Below, one piece after another: positions 42,794-54,283 of a stretch of 64,000 nt of DNA. Both the position numbers and the translations under genes were made by a program. This stretch comes from Hydrogenovibrio sp. SC-1. Lineage in GTDB: Bacteria > Pseudomonadota > Gammaproteobacteria > Thiomicrospirales > Thiomicrospiraceae. The DNA lies in NCBI RefSeq assembly GCF_002848135.1, contig NZ_PKGB01000014.1:1-64000 (forward strand), read 5' to 3'. The notes below the pieces were generated by a model that searched no databases, was not told where the DNA came from, and saw only the letters and a program-made list of their open reading frames with translations. Within the stretch, counting starts at the first letter, position 1, and each line of letters opens with the position of its first letter.

Positions 42794-44233
42794 TTAGCTT
42801 AAGCTGTTATAGCAAAGCGTAATAAGAGATGAAGGCATTAAGCCGAGGATTAATAACAATGCTGATACAAAGCTCACAGCCCATTTTAACTGTCGGCTGA
42901 CTGGTTCAATCGGTGTGGCATCATCTGGATCATCAAAATACATTACCTTAACAACTCTTAAGTAGTAGAAGGCACTGATAACCGCTGTAACAACAGACAG
43001 AATAGCTAACCAAGTAAAGCCTGCTTGTACGACCTCTTCAATTACTAGAATCTTGGCATAGAAGCCAATGAACGGTGGAATCCCAGCCATTGAGAACATC
43101 ACAAACAACATCATTAAAGCTAACCAAGGGTTACGTTGATTCATCCCTTTAAAGTCAGCAATTAAATCAAATTCTGTATTGGTTCGAGCCAAGGCGACGA
43201 TCATCCCAAATGCAGCTAAAGCCGTAATCGAATAGACAATGACATAGAACATTGCTGCAGAATAGCCACCTGGATTCGCGGCAATGATACCTAATAGCAA
43301 GAAGCCAATATGACCAATCCCAGAATAAGCTAATAGTCGCTTAAGGTTTTCCTGCACTAAGGTAACCACCGCACCAACAATTAAAGAAAGAATGGTGATA
43401 ATAATGATCAATGCTTGCCAATCAGCAACTAAATCCGGGATTGCCTCAACTAAGACTCTGTACAGGATGGCAAAGGCTGCAATTTTTGAAGCGGTTCCCA
43501 TATACAAGGTAACTGCTGTTGGCGCCCCTTCATAAACATCAGGCACCCACATGTGAAATGGAACTGCACCCAATTTGAATGCCAAACCAATCACAACAAA
43601 CACAACACCAAATGAGAGTACGACATCATCCGCAGAACCGCTGGCAATTACTCTAGCCATTTCATCGAACTGTATGGTAGCCGTTGCACCATAGATCATC
43701 GAGAAGCCGTAAAGTAGCATTCCTGTTGCCAAGGCACCTAGCACAAAATATTTTAAAGAAGATTCCAACGCTTTTGAGTCAGACTTTCTCATGGCAACTA
43801 AGGTATAAATGGCTAAAGACATAATTTCAAGCCCTAAATAAAGCGTAATGAAATTATAAGCGGACACCATCACCAGCATCCCCAAGATGCCAAACAAACC
43901 AAGCGTAAAAAATTCTCCACGATAGAACTTCGCCTGCAATAGGTATTCACGCGAGAACATGAAAATCCCCATTGAGATCAAGATAATGAAAAGTTTTAAA
44001 ATATCACCAAACTGGTCACGAACGAAACTACCACTAAAGGTTAGTGTCTGTTCAGTAGCAAAACTAGACAGCAACAACATCCCAACAATGAACAAGGTAA
44101 ATTGCGTTGCATAATAGGTCGCAAATTGATGACGTTTAGACCAGATGGTGTCTGCCACAAGAATGAGCGATGTTAGTGCTAACAACGCAATTTCAGGAAT
44201 GGCAGGAAGAAAACTGGGAATAACAAAATTCAT
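42794..44233 (-). CDS. nuoN: NADH-quinone oxidoreductase subunit N
   Basis: 479 residues, about 14 membrane spans, one of three antiporter-like proton channels of complex I. FKLGAVPFHMWVPDVYEGAP and LLAYSGIGHIGFLLLGI are conserved with the Lys and His of the channel. Usual length. It is last of the fourteen nuo genes and starts 25 bases after nuoM. Confidence 0.95.
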   Translation of the reverse strand: MNFVIPSFLPAIPEIALLALTSLILVADTIWSKRHQFATYYATQFTLFIVGMLLLSSFATEQTLTFSGSFVRDQFGDILKLFIILISMGIFMFSREYLLQAKFYRGEFFTLGLFGILGMLVMVSAYNFITLYLGLEIMSLAIYTLVAMRKSDSKALESSLKYFVLGALATGMLLYGFSMIYGATATIQFDEMARVIASGSADDVVLSFGVVFVVIGLAFKLGAVPFHMWVPDVYEGAPTAVTLYMGTASKIAAFAILYRVLVEAIPDLVADWQALIIIITILSLIVGAVVTLVQENLKRLLAYSGIGHIGFLLLGIIAANPGGYSAAMFYVIVYSITALAAFGMIVALARTNTEFDLIADFKGMNQRNPWLALMMLFVMFSMAGIPPFIGFYAKILVIEEVVQAGFTWLAILSVVTAVISAFYYLRVVKVMYFDDPDDATPIEPVSRQLKWAVSFVSALLLILGLMPSSLITLCYNSLS

Positions 44234-44257
44234 ACGATTAACTCACCTATTAGATTC

Positions 44258-45772
44258 TTATAATTTTGAAGTGGTCGCTTGGACTAGTAAATTGGCCACC
44301 GATGAGTGCATCACTTCAATGAGTGGTGCAGGGTAAACCCCAAGCAGAACGACGGCAAAAGCCAGCGTTGCCATAATGGCAAATTCGCGTTTGCTTAAAT
44401 CCTTCAACTTTCCAACCTGTTCATTTGCAACAGGTCCGAAGTAAACACGTTTTACCATCCACAATGTATAGGCAGCCCCAATAATCAAGGTTGTTGCCGC
44501 AACTAAACCATACCAAACGTTCGCTTTAAAGGCTGCAAGGATAACCATAAACTCCCCTACGAAACCGGATGTGCCAGGCAACCCTGAATTAGACATAGAG
44601 AACAATACCGCGAAGAACCCGAACCAAGGCATTACGTTGACAACCCCACCATAGGCGGAAATTTCACGAGTATGCATTCGATCATAAAGGACACCGATCA
44701 TCAAGAACATGGCCCCTGAGATAAAGCCATGAGAAATCATTTGAATCATAGCCCCTTCCATACCGATCATCGCTCCTTGTGAGGAACCTGTGGTTTGGAT
44801 GATATCGTAGACCAAGAACATCCCGATCGTTACAAAGCCCATATGTGAAATTGACGAATAGGCAACCAACTTTTTCATATCAGATTGCACCATTGCAACT
44901 AAACCAATATAGAAAATTGCAATTAATGATAAGGCAATCACTAACCAATCTAAGGTCATAGAGGCATCCGGCGTAATGGGTAAACTAAACCGAACGAACC
45001 CATAACCCCCCATTTTCAACATAATAGCCGCTAGCACAACCGAGCCCGCAGTCGGAGCTTGAACGTGTGCATCGGGTAACCAAGTATGTACCGGGAACAT
45101 TGGAACCTTAACCGCAAAGGCAATTAAAAACGCCAAGAAAATAAAGATTTGAGCAGTCATCGCTATCGGCATCGCGTGAAAATCCAAAATCGAAAAGCTG
45201 CCTGATTGGAAATACATATAAATAAATGCAACCAACATAAAGACTGAACCAAAGAAGGTATACAAGAAGAACTTCAAGGTTGCATAAACACGATCTTGAC
45301 CACCCCATTTACCAATTACGATAAACATTGGAATCAATAGGGCTTCCCAGAACACGTAAAACAAGATAGAGTCAAGTGCTGCAAAAACACCAATCATGAG
45401 ACCTTGCATAATCATAAAGGCACCCATGTACTGCTCAACACGCTCTTTAATCACTTCCCAAGCCGAAGCAATCACCAAAATTTGAGTAAAGGTTGTTAAT
45501 AGGATTAATGGCATTGATAGCCCATCAACACCCAAATAATAATAAATATTAAATTGTGAAATCCATTCTGTTTTTTCAACAAATTGCATTGCAGACGTAT
45601 TTGAGTCAAACGCAGTCCACAAAGTCAGTGACGCTAGAAAAGTGAGTATTGAAACTCCTAGTGCTGTCCACTTTGCAAAACTGTCTCTATCTCGACCCAA
45701 AAATAAAATTAATGCACCACCAACGATTGGTAACCAAACCAGGGTACTTAAAATAGGAAAACCGAACACCAT
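44258..45772 (-). CDS. nuoM: NADH-quinone oxidoreductase subunit M
   Basis: 504 residues, multi-span membrane subunit. VKVPMFPVHTWLPDAHVQAPTAGS and MKKLVAYSSISHMGFVTIG are the antiporter-like signatures with conserved Lys residues; the conserved Glu of helix 5 is in FYVFWEALLIPMF. Proton-pumping part of the membrane arm. Lies between nuoL and nuoN in the standard order. Confidence 0.95.
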   Translation of the reverse strand: MVFGFPILSTLVWLPIVGGALILFLGRDRDSFAKWTALGVSILTFLASLTLWTAFDSNTSAMQFVEKTEWISQFNIYYYLGVDGLSMPLILLTTFTQILVIASAWEVIKERVEQYMGAFMIMQGLMIGVFAALDSILFYVFWEALLIPMFIVIGKWGGQDRVYATLKFFLYTFFGSVFMLVAFIYMYFQSGSFSILDFHAMPIAMTAQIFIFLAFLIAFAVKVPMFPVHTWLPDAHVQAPTAGSVVLAAIMLKMGGYGFVRFSLPITPDASMTLDWLVIALSLIAIFYIGLVAMVQSDMKKLVAYSSISHMGFVTIGMFLVYDIIQTTGSSQGAMIGMEGAMIQMISHGFISGAMFLMIGVLYDRMHTREISAYGGVVNVMPWFGFFAVLFSMSNSGLPGTSGFVGEFMVILAAFKANVWYGLVAATTLIIGAAYTLWMVKRVYFGPVANEQVGKLKDLSKREFAIMATLAFAVVLLGVYPAPLIEVMHSSVANLLVQATTSKL

Positions 45773-45805
45773 GAAATTAATTCCCTTCTCTATTTATTAT
45801 TATCA

Positions 45806-47782
45806 TTACCACAGCACCCAAATAAGCATTGCTAGCAGACCAAATATCATCACAAAGGCATAATGATATAGTAAGCCTGTCTGACTGAGTCTTAAAGCTG
45901 ATGCCATATTCATTACTGATTCAAAACTATTCGTGACAATCCCTTTATCAATGATTTTTACGTCAATAGATCGCCAGAAATATCCACCCAGCTTCCGTGC
46001 GCCATTTTGGAAAACGACTTCATTAAAGCGATCAAAACCATAGGCATTATTAAGCATTGCAAACCCTCTTGGGCAGCTACTCTTAATACGAGCTGGAATA
46101 TCTGGCCGCTTCAGATAAAAGAACCAAGCCAATACAACACCAGCCGTTGCTAACATAACAGGAAGCGTCGTTAATGAATGGATGACCATATCCACAATAC
46201 CGTGGTAATGGTGATGATAAAGTGCTCCTAAAACATCATGTTCTGGCAAGACTTGGATTGCAGTGCCAAAGTAGTCTCCTGACCATACTGACGCTATCAT
46301 CGGCGCTCCCATAATGACCGCAGGGATGGCTAATAAGATCAAAGGAATCGTCACAACCTTTGGTGATTCTGAAATAGTATGTGACTTCACATACTCAGAC
46401 TCTTCTCCATGGAAAACCAAGAAGAACATTCTGAAGCTATAGAAGGCTGTAATAAAGACCCCTAGTACTAGCAGAATATAGGCATAATCAGCACCATAAG
46501 CATTAGAGGCTTCAAGTGCCATTAAAATACTATCCTTTGAAAAGAAGCCTGCGAAACCAGGGAAGCCGATCAAAGACAAAGAGCCAATTAACATTGTCCA
46601 ATAGGTAATAGGCATATGTTTCTTCATGCCCCCCATCTGACGAATATCCTGAATATGATGCATTGCAATAATAACTGAACCAGCCGCTAAGAATAATAAC
46701 GCCTTAAAGAATGCATGCGTTAATACATGGAACATACCTGCCGCATAAGCTGATGCCCCTAAAGCAGCAACCATATAACCAAGTTGTGACAAGGTTGAGT
46801 AAGCAACGACACGTTTTATATCATTCTGTACAATCCCGAGTGCCCCCATCATAAAGGCTGTCGTTGCACCAATAATCATGACCGCACTTAAAGCAACTTC
46901 AGATAACTCAAATGCAGGAGACAATCTCGCAACCATAAAGATACCTGCGGTTACCATGGTTGCCGCATGGATTAATGCTGAAATGGGTGTTGGACCTTCC
47001 ATAGACTCTGGAAGCCAAACATGTAAAGGCATTTGTGCTGACTTACCCATCGCACCCACAAATAAGAACAAACACATAGCCGTAATCACTGACCATTCAA
47101 CACCAGGGAAAAAGCTAATGGTCGTTTCTGTATGCGCCTCTAATCCAGCAAAAAATTCACGGTAATCCAGTGTATTGAAATACATCACCACAATTGCAAT
47201 ACCGATCAAGAAACCGAAATCCCCTACACGATTCACTAAGAAAGCTTTTAAATTTGCTTGAATAGCCGATTCACGCTTCATATAGAAACCGATTAACAAG
47301 TATGAAACTAAACCAACCGCTTCCCAACCGAAGAAGAGCTGTAAGAAGTTATTAGCCATCACCAAGGACAACATTGCGAAAGTAAATAATGAAATATAAC
47401 TAAAGAATCGTTGATAGTAAGGATTGTGATGATCATAGTCTTCATCATGATCCATATACCCAATGGTATAGACATGAACCATTAAAGAAACGAAAGTAAC
47501 AACCAACATCATGGTAGCCGATAGGTTATCAATCATATAACCAATCTCAAATTTCATTCCATCTGATACTAACCAAGTATAAAGAGAGGTATTAAACTCT
47601 GAATGGCCATTCACTACAAACATCCAAAAGACATAAGCAGACAACACGGTAGAGACAGCCACCCCAAAAATGGTGATGGTGTGCGCACCCTTACGTCCAA
47701 TTTGACGCCCGAATAAACCTGCGGCCACTGCGCCAAACAATGGTGACAAAAGGATAATCGTTAACAAAAATTTCAATATCAT
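45806..47782 (-). CDS. nuoL: NADH-quinone oxidoreductase subunit L
   Basis: 658 residues, the largest antiporter-like subunit. GKSAQMPLHVWLPESMEGPTPISAL and IKRVVAYSTLSQLGYMVAAL are diagnostic, and the C-terminal 150 residues include the long lateral helix and final anchor that clasp the membrane arm. Length normal. Starts 6 bases after nuoK. Confidence 0.95.
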   Translation of the reverse strand: MILKFLLTIILLSPLFGAVAAGLFGRQIGRKGAHTITIFGVAVSTVLSAYVFWMFVVNGHSEFNTSLYTWLVSDGMKFEIGYMIDNLSATMMLVVTFVSLMVHVYTIGYMDHDEDYDHHNPYYQRFFSYISLFTFAMLSLVMANNFLQLFFGWEAVGLVSYLLIGFYMKRESAIQANLKAFLVNRVGDFGFLIGIAIVVMYFNTLDYREFFAGLEAHTETTISFFPGVEWSVITAMCLFLFVGAMGKSAQMPLHVWLPESMEGPTPISALIHAATMVTAGIFMVARLSPAFELSEVALSAVMIIGATTAFMMGALGIVQNDIKRVVAYSTLSQLGYMVAALGASAYAAGMFHVLTHAFFKALLFLAAGSVIIAMHHIQDIRQMGGMKKHMPITYWTMLIGSLSLIGFPGFAGFFSKDSILMALEASNAYGADYAYILLVLGVFITAFYSFRMFFLVFHGEESEYVKSHTISESPKVVTIPLILLAIPAVIMGAPMIASVWSGDYFGTAIQVLPEHDVLGALYHHHYHGIVDMVIHSLTTLPVMLATAGVVLAWFFYLKRPDIPARIKSSCPRGFAMLNNAYGFDRFNEVVFQNGARKLGGYFWRSIDVKIIDKGIVTNSFESVMNMASALRLSQTGLLYHYAFVMIFGLLAMLIWVLW

Positions 47783-47788
47783 AGTCTA

Positions 47789-48094
47789 TTATCCTTTCAG
47801 CGAACCTAATTCATCGACGTTAATACTCTTACGATTACGGAAGACCAATACAATAATCGCAAGTCCAATTGCCGCTTCAGCAGCAGCCACTGTCAAAATA
47901 AAGAAGACAAATATTTGACCCGTTACATCATTTAGGTAATGAGAAAAAGCGATAAAGTTCGTATTGACTGCCAACAATAACAATTCGATAGACATTAATA
48001 AGACAATAACATTCTTTCGGTTGAGAAATATACCGGCCATACTGACCATAAACAAAATGGCACCAAACACTAAGTAATCTGATAAAGCTATCAT
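47789..48094 (-). CDS. nuoK: NADH-quinone oxidoreductase subunit K
   Basis: 101 residues, three membrane spans, with conserved Glu residues in [14 protein letters not shown] and [10 protein letters not shown] that line the proton path. Overlaps nuoJ by one base (TGATG-type junction), so translation is coupled. Confidence 0.95.
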   Translation of the reverse strand: MIALSDYLVFGAILFMVSMAGIFLNRKNVIVLLMSIELLLLAVNTNFIAFSHYLNDVTGQIFVFFILTVAAAEAAIGLAIIVLVFRNRKSINVDELGSLKG

Positions 48095-48729
48095 CAGTCC
48101 TTCTCCTCCTCAGGTAAATCGGCATCTTTTTTGACAGCATCCATTTTGACCATTCTGAAATAGTCAGCTGACTTAGCCTTAACTTGCTTATCAATATTTT
48201 GATATAAAACTGTTTCCGGCGGACGTCTTCTCAATGTCAAGGTAATTGCAGCAACAATCCCGACCAATAGCAATACTGCGGCTAAGATAAATGCAAAAAC
48301 GTGGGTTGTATATAAAGGAACGGCGATGGAAAGTGTATTACTGACATCTTCATCCACCATTGGAGAACTGACTTGCTCTAAACCAAACCGGCTTGGCCCA
48401 ACCACTAAATAAATCAAGGCAAAAATAGCCAATGCGGTTAATGCCCCTAGCGGGTAATAGCGAGTAAAGCCTTCCTTAATCGTAGCAACATTGATATCCA
48501 GCATCATCACCACGAATAAGAATAACACCATCACCGCACCAACATAGACCAGGATCAGCACAAGGCCTAAGAATTCAGCTTGGGCGATTAGCCATACACC
48601 AGCTGTGGATACAAAAGTCAGTACCAACCATAATGCAGCCTTAACTGGGTTCTTTACACTAATCACCATCAAGCCAGATAACGCGGCGACGGTCGTGAGT
48701 ATATAAAAGATAAATTGTTCAAACGTCAT
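48094..48729 (-). CDS. nuoJ: NADH-quinone oxidoreductase subunit J
   Basis: 211 residues with five membrane spans; [21 protein letters not shown] is the conserved third helix with the hinge Tyr-Val-Gly. A hydrophilic tail of about 40 residues rich in Lys/Asp follows. Membrane-arm subunit near the quinone module. Confidence 0.94.
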   Translation of the reverse strand: MTFEQFIFYILTTVAALSGLMVISVKNPVKAALWLVLTFVSTAGVWLIAQAEFLGLVLILVYVGAVMVLFLFVVMMLDINVATIKEGFTRYYPLGALTALAIFALIYLVVGPSRFGLEQVSSPMVDEDVSNTLSIAVPLYTTHVFAFILAAVLLLVGIVAAITLTLRRRPPETVLYQNIDKQVKAKSADYFRMVKMDAVKKDADLPEEEKD

Positions 48730-48758
48730 TTACACTGTCTCTTTAATTGATTAAGGCT

Positions 48759-49250
48759 TTATCGATATTTTGCATCTGCTGCTCGGTCAGCAGCAATTTG
48801 AGCTTCATGCTGATCACCAAATGCCAACAGTCTTTCTTTAGTGACAATATTCGGGCCACGCTCATGAAATTCATACTCGTATACTCGAGTTTCAACAATC
48901 GCATCTACGGGACAGGCTTCCTCACAAAAGCCGCAATAGATACATTTAAACATATCAATATCATATTGAACGGTTCTCCGTGAACCGTCCGCTCTTTCTT
49001 CCGATTCAATGGTAATCGCATTAGCAGGACAAACCGCTTCACATAATTTACAAGCGATGCAACGTTCTTCACCACTTTCATAACGACGCAACGCATGATG
49101 TCCTCTAAAACGGGGGGAATAAGGCGTTTTTTCTTCCGGATAGCGAACTGTAATCTTCTTCTTAAAGAAATATTTCCCCGTTACGGCAAGTCCTTTAAAT
49201 AACTCAATAAGCCCAAAGGTTTTTACTTGATGTCTAATAAATGTAATCAT
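48759..49250 (-). CDS. nuoI: NADH-quinone oxidoreductase subunit I (two 4Fe-4S clusters)
   Basis: 163 residues from ATG 49250 (MITFIRHQ), the usual length; the frame runs upstream into nuoH without good reason to start there. [12 protein letters not shown] and [12 protein letters not shown] bind clusters N6a and N6b, which pass electrons to the quinone site. Peripheral arm, between nuoH and nuoJ. Confidence 0.95.
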   Translation of the reverse strand: MITFIRHQVKTFGLIELFKGLAVTGKYFFKKKITVRYPEEKTPYSPRFRGHHALRRYESGEERCIACKLCEAVCPANAITIESEERADGSRRTVQYDIDMFKCIYCGFCEEACPVDAIVETRVYEYEFHERGPNIVTKERLLAFGDQHEAQIAADRAADAKYR

Positions 49251-49260
49251 TCCATACCCC

Positions 49261-50325
49261 TTAATTGAACCAAGGACCAACTCTGTAGTAGGCCATTGCA
49301 CCCACCACGAATACCCAAACGATTGTTACTGGGATAAAGACCTTCCAACCCAATCGCATGATTTGGTCATAACGGTACCGAGGAAAAGTTGCACGGAACC
49401 ACAAGAAAATAAAGAGGAAAAGTGCAACTTTAGCAAATAACCAGATAAATCCAGGAACCCAAGCAAGTAACTCACCCAAAACAGGAACCCCTTCAAAAGG
49501 CGATAACCATCCCCCTAAAAACATAATGGCTGTCATAAAGGAGATTAAAATCATCATGGCGTATTCAGCCAAGAAGAATATCGCAAACGCCATACCGGAA
49601 TATTCAACGTGGAAGCCAGCAACAATCTCGGATTCCCCTTCCGCGACATCGAATGGCGCTCGGTTGGTTTCAGCAACACCGGATAAGAAATACACAAAGA
49701 ACATCGGCAGTAATGGAATCCAATACCAATGCAAAATCCCGCCCTGTTGACCTTCGACAATGGCGGTCAAATTCATGCTACCGGCAACCATCAACACCGT
49801 TACCAACGCAAATCCCATAGCAATCTCATAAGAAATTTTCTGAGCAGAAGCACGCATGGCACCGAGGAAGGCATATTTAGAATTGGATGCCCAACCGGAA
49901 ATAACAACCCCGTAAACGACCACTGAAGAGACCGCTAACACATAAAGTAATCCCGCATTAATATCAGCGGCTACTACGCCATTAGCATCAAATGGAATCA
50001 CCGCCCAGCCAGCAATGGCTGGTGCCAAGGCTAAAACTGGGGCTATTACAAAAAGATAAAGGTTAGATTGAGATGGAAAAATAATTTCCTTATTCATTAA
50101 TTTTAAAGCATCGGCAATAGGTTGTAGCCATCCTTTTGGTCCAACTCGGTTAGGTCCCATTCGGATTTGCATATACCCAATTACTTTACGTTCAAAAAAA
50201 GTTAACCAAGCAACAGCCAGCAACACTGGCAAAATAACGGCTACCGCCTGAATTAATAAAGTAATTAAAATGGCCAGCCAATCATAAAGAAAGGAAGAGA
50301 GCCAGGTTTGTAACGCATCAAACAT
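49261..50325 (-). CDS. nuoH: NADH-quinone oxidoreductase subunit H
   Basis: 354 residues, eight or nine membrane spans. [22 protein letters not shown] and [27 protein letters not shown] are the conserved quinone-channel loops with the acidic cluster. Forms the bottom of the quinone cavity. Normal length. Confidence 0.95.
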   Translation of the reverse strand: MFDALQTWLSSFLYDWLAILITLLIQAVAVILPVLLAVAWLTFFERKVIGYMQIRMGPNRVGPKGWLQPIADALKLMNKEIIFPSQSNLYLFVIAPVLALAPAIAGWAVIPFDANGVVAADINAGLLYVLAVSSVVVYGVVISGWASNSKYAFLGAMRASAQKISYEIAMGFALVTVLMVAGSMNLTAIVEGQQGGILHWYWIPLLPMFFVYFLSGVAETNRAPFDVAEGESEIVAGFHVEYSGMAFAIFFLAEYAMMILISFMTAIMFLGGWLSPFEGVPVLGELLAWVPGFIWLFAKVALFLFIFLWFRATFPRYRYDQIMRLGWKVFIPVTIVWVFVVGAMAYYRVGPWFN

Positions 50326-50343
50326 CTTATATTATCCTCTACC

Positions 50344-52449
50344 TTAAATAACGTTCACATTTGCATCAGGTGTTGCTTGCAAGGACGGTGACCGCCTTAC
50401 TAACCCATCCACTTGATACATGGAAATGAATTGTGCTGGAAGCAGTGAATCAGACGATTCTGTATCAACATTGAGCCCAGAGAAGTCCACTGTTTCTACC
50501 AAATCAGAACTGACCTCTGCAAATACTTCATTACTATGCACATAGTCAAAACCTTCTAACTCGAGCATATTGCCTAATACTCGAAGGACCTTCCAAGCAG
50601 GCTTAATTTCATCTGCAGGCTCTATTGCCATCTTAAAAGATTGCTTGACACCGCAGGCGTTAACGAATGTACCCGCTGTTTCCGCAAAAGTAGAGATCGG
50701 CAACAACACATCGGCATACTCTCTTTGAGTCTCACTATCAAACGCCGTTAAATTAATCACGCACTCCGCTGAACGCATCGCCTTCAAAGCTAAGTCTCCA
50801 TCGAGACAATCCTTTTCAGGCTCAATACCCATATTAATAAAGGCTTTTGTTTTCCCTGAAAGCAATGATTGAACATGCTTTCCATTATTAGGGGTAAATT
50901 TTGTCATATGCGCACCGACTTCATTTGCCGTAAGCGGCAATACATTTAACGTCGAGTTCGTCAAGTCGGCAAGTTGTTGAGATAAGATAATCAGTTGTGA
51001 ATAGCGAGCATCCGTTTGAGCAATTTGCCCTAACATTATCGCACCCGATTCAGCATCCATTAAAGTCTTAGCAAGAGCAATCTGTTCTGGCGTTGCTTCA
51101 ACTGATTTTAACCAGGCCTGGTCAGTTTTACCGGCCAAATCAGCTGCGGCCTTCACTAACCCTTTCAACGACTGAACCATATTGGTATCAATTAGTTGAT
51201 GTGACAGGTTGTAATTGAAATCAAATTGTTGCGGATTAACCACCGAAATATGATTGCCATTCAGCTGAGCTTTGCGAAGGCGATGGTTTAGAAGTGGTAA
51301 TTCTTTTCTTAAATACGACCCTACCAAAACAACTTCAGATAAGGATTCAACTTCTGGCAAACTGTGATTCAATTTGGGTGAAAAAATACCTGCTGCATCT
51401 AATGAGAAATCTTGCTGACGTAAGCGATGGTCAATGTTTTCAACCCCGATTGCTCTAGCCAATTTCTGTAAAAGATGCAATTCTTCTAACGTTGAATTAG
51501 GTGAGGCAAAAACGCCAAAATGTTCTGAATCCGCTTTTGCATACTGGCTAATCTTATCCGCTGCAAATGCTAATGCATCTTCCCAACTCACCGTTTGCCA
51601 TTGGCCATGCTTTTTAATCATCGGAAAGTGTAAACGATCTTCATGATGAATGGATTCGTAAGAATAACGATCTCTATCTGAAATCCAAACTTCATTAATC
51701 GTTTCATTTTCGGCGGGGACCACACGTTTAACGCGGTTATTTTTAACATGTAACGTTAAGTTAGAGCCAATACTATCATGTGGTGAAACGGATTTGTGTG
51801 CGGTCAATTCCCAAGGGCGGGCAGAATAACGAAACGGTTTAGAGGTTAAAGCGCCAACGGGACAGAGATCAATCATATTACCCGACATCTCAGAAGTAAC
51901 TGACTTCTCAATGTAAGTCCCAATCTCCATCCATTCACTTCGTCCTGTCGCCCCTAGCTCCATCATTCCAGCGACTTCCTGACCAAAACGAACGCAACGC
52001 GTACAATGAATACAACGCGTCATATCGGTATGAATTAGAGAACCCAGATTCTTATTACCCACAACGCGTTTTGTTTCAGAATACCTTGAAACATCATCGC
52101 CATAAGTCATAGCAACATCTTGGAGTTCGCATTCACCCCCTTGGTCACAAATTGGGCAGTCAAGAGGATGGTTTATCAGCAAAAATTCCATCACTGATTT
52201 TTGCGCAGCAACAGCCTTTTTAGATTTGGTATGCACCTTCATCCCGTCGGTAACTGGGGTTGCACAAGCGGGTAAAGCTTTTGGTGCACCCTCTACTTCG
52301 ACCAAGCACATACGACAACTCGCCGCGATTGACAATTTTTTGTGATAACAAAAACGGGGAATCGAAATCTGAGCGTTATCGGCAACATCAATTAACATGT
52401 CACCTTCGCGTGCTTCTACCACCTGATCATTAATTTCAATTTTTACCAT
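50344..52449 (-). CDS. nuoG: NADH-quinone oxidoreductase subunit G
   Basis: 701 residues. N-terminal 2Fe-2S region (CRMC, ACATP), then CPICDQGGECELQD, CIHCTRCVRF and MIDLCPVGAL for the 4Fe-4S clusters, then a molybdopterin-oxidoreductase-like domain without cofactor. It is of the shorter Paracoccus type rather than the about 900-residue E. coli type. 54-base gap to nuoF. Confidence 0.95.
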   Translation of the reverse strand: MVKIEINDQVVEAREGDMLIDVADNAQISIPRFCYHKKLSIAASCRMCLVEVEGAPKALPACATPVTDGMKVHTKSKKAVAAQKSVMEFLLINHPLDCPICDQGGECELQDVAMTYGDDVSRYSETKRVVGNKNLGSLIHTDMTRCIHCTRCVRFGQEVAGMMELGATGRSEWMEIGTYIEKSVTSEMSGNMIDLCPVGALTSKPFRYSARPWELTAHKSVSPHDSIGSNLTLHVKNNRVKRVVPAENETINEVWISDRDRYSYESIHHEDRLHFPMIKKHGQWQTVSWEDALAFAADKISQYAKADSEHFGVFASPNSTLEELHLLQKLARAIGVENIDHRLRQQDFSLDAAGIFSPKLNHSLPEVESLSEVVLVGSYLRKELPLLNHRLRKAQLNGNHISVVNPQQFDFNYNLSHQLIDTNMVQSLKGLVKAAADLAGKTDQAWLKSVEATPEQIALAKTLMDAESGAIMLGQIAQTDARYSQLIILSQQLADLTNSTLNVLPLTANEVGAHMTKFTPNNGKHVQSLLSGKTKAFINMGIEPEKDCLDGDLALKAMRSAECVINLTAFDSETQREYADVLLPISTFAETAGTFVNACGVKQSFKMAIEPADEIKPAWKVLRVLGNMLELEGFDYVHSNEVFAEVSSDLVETVDFSGLNVDTESSDSLLPAQFISMYQVDGLVRRSPSLQATPDANVNVI

Positions 52450-52503
52450 AATTTTTGACCTAAACTATTATTCGGGTATGTTTTATTGCAATAAATTAAA
52501 ACT

Positions 52504-53784
52504 TTATTGCCTATCGAAAATACTACAACCATGATCGATGTAGTGGCGGAACTCATGCTCATAGTGCTCGATCGCACTCGTCAATGCAATGGTCGCCGCA
52601 TCCCCTAGTCCACAGATAACGCGCCCCATAATTTTGCCAGACACATCTTTCAATGCTTCAATATCTTCAGGCCGACCCTTACCAGCACGAATCCGTTTTA
52701 CAACCCGATACAACCAGCCCGTTCCTTCACGACAAGGTGTACACTGGCCACAAGATTCATCCCAATAAAAATGGCTTAAATTTTCGACCACTTTAACGAT
52801 ATCTGTATGATCATCCATCACGATCATTGAGCCGGCTCCTAAGAAAGAACCTGCTTTCGCGATAGAATCATAATCCATATTCATTTCCATGGCTTTTTCA
52901 GCCGGTAAAAATGCTGTGGATGCACCGCCAGGAATCACTGCTTTTAATTGGCGGCCTTTCCATACACCACCTGCCAACTCAAGTAAGTCCTTAAATGGTG
53001 TCCCCATACGAACTTCAAAGTTACCGGGCTTCAAGACATGCCCTGAAACGGAATAACATTTAGTTCCGCCAGCATTGGCAACCCCAAGGTCATTAAACCA
53101 TTCACCACCTTTAGCTAGAATCATTGGAATGGATGCCAATGTCTCCGTATTATTAATGGTCGTGGGTTTACCATAAAGCCCATAACTAGCAGGGAAAGGT
53201 GGTTTGAATCTTGGCTGGCCTTTTTTACCTTCAATGGATTCGATTAATGCGGTTTCTTCACCACAGATATAGGCACCGGCACCTAAGTGCGCGTTTAAAT
53301 CAAAATCATACCCGGACCCTAAAATGTCTTTACCAAGTAATCCAGCTTCACGCGCTTGAAGAATTGCATTATGAAACCGCTGATAGGGTTCCCAAAACTC
53401 GCCACGAATATAGTTATAACCAGATGATGCACCAATCACATAACCCGCAATCATCATCCCTTCAACTAACGCATGGGGGTTATACCGAAGAATATCTCTA
53501 TCCTTAAAGGTTCCAGGTTCACCTTCATCCGAGTTACAAACAATATACTTGTCTCCCGGGGCATTACGATTCATAAAGCTCCATTTGAGACCCGTTGGGA
53601 ATCCTGCACCGCCTCGACCACGGATGTTAGATACTTTCACCTCATCAATAATTTCTTGCGGGGTTAAGTCACCTGCTAGGACTTTCTTCCATACTTCATA
53701 ACCACCATTCGCAATATAGGTATCAATGTCCCAAGATTTGTCTAAATGATTTAAACGGTAACAATTTTCATTTTGATGCACCAT
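52504..53784 (-). CDS. nuoF: NADH-quinone oxidoreductase subunit F (NADH/FMN)
   Basis: 426 residues. [16 protein letters not shown] and [14 protein letters not shown] mark the NADH and FMN site; [12 protein letters not shown] holds cluster N3. It accepts hydride from NADH. Starts 4 bases after nuoE. Confidence 0.96.
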   Translation of the reverse strand: MVHQNENCYRLNHLDKSWDIDTYIANGGYEVWKKVLAGDLTPQEIIDEVKVSNIRGRGGAGFPTGLKWSFMNRNAPGDKYIVCNSDEGEPGTFKDRDILRYNPHALVEGMMIAGYVIGASSGYNYIRGEFWEPYQRFHNAILQAREAGLLGKDILGSGYDFDLNAHLGAGAYICGEETALIESIEGKKGQPRFKPPFPASYGLYGKPTTINNTETLASIPMILAKGGEWFNDLGVANAGGTKCYSVSGHVLKPGNFEVRMGTPFKDLLELAGGVWKGRQLKAVIPGGASTAFLPAEKAMEMNMDYDSIAKAGSFLGAGSMIVMDDHTDIVKVVENLSHFYWDESCGQCTPCREGTGWLYRVVKRIRAGKGRPEDIEALKDVSGKIMGRVICGLGDAATIALTSAIEHYEHEFRHYIDHGCSIFDRQ

Positions 53785-53788
53785 ATCA

Positions 53789-54283
53789 CTACTCCAAGCC
53801 GTCTAAGATCTCATCCACAGATGATTCGGTTAAGTTTTCATAATAGGTCTTACCAACTTGCATCATTGGAGCCCCACCACATGCGCCCAAACATTCAACT
53901 TTCTTAATAGAAAAGCGGCCATCTTTAGACACTTCACCTGGCTTGATATCAAATCTATTTTCTAAGTGTTCGATAATCTCTTCACTGCCTCTTAACATAC
54001 AAGAGATACTGTTGCACACACAAACTTTATGTTTTCCAACTGGCTGATGCTCATAGTTACTATAAAAAGTGGCAACTTCATAAACTGCGGCAGGTGGCAT
54101 TTCTAAGTAGTCTGCAATCTGATCCATTAAATCCGGTGTGAGATGTCCACCCTGTGTTTCTTGGACGATCCTTAAAGAAGCCATTACAGCAGATTGTTTT
54201 TGATCATCAGGATAACGTGCTACCCAGCGGTCAATGCGTTCTTTTACACTTCCAGTAATCACTGAATCTGTTTTTAAATTCAT
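53789..54283 (-). CDS. nuoE: NADH-quinone oxidoreductase subunit E (2Fe-2S)
   Basis: 164 residues, thioredoxin-like. VCVCNSISC and [13 protein letters not shown] provide the four Cys of cluster N1a. The start overlaps the nuoD stop by 4 bases. Confidence 0.95.
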   Translation of the reverse strand: MNLKTDSVITGSVKERIDRWVARYPDDQKQSAVMASLRIVQETQGGHLTPDLMDQIADYLEMPPAAVYEVATFYSNYEHQPVGKHKVCVCNSISCMLRGSEEIIEHLENRFDIKPGEVSKDGRFSIKKVECLGACGGAPMMQVGKTYYENLTESSVDEILDGLE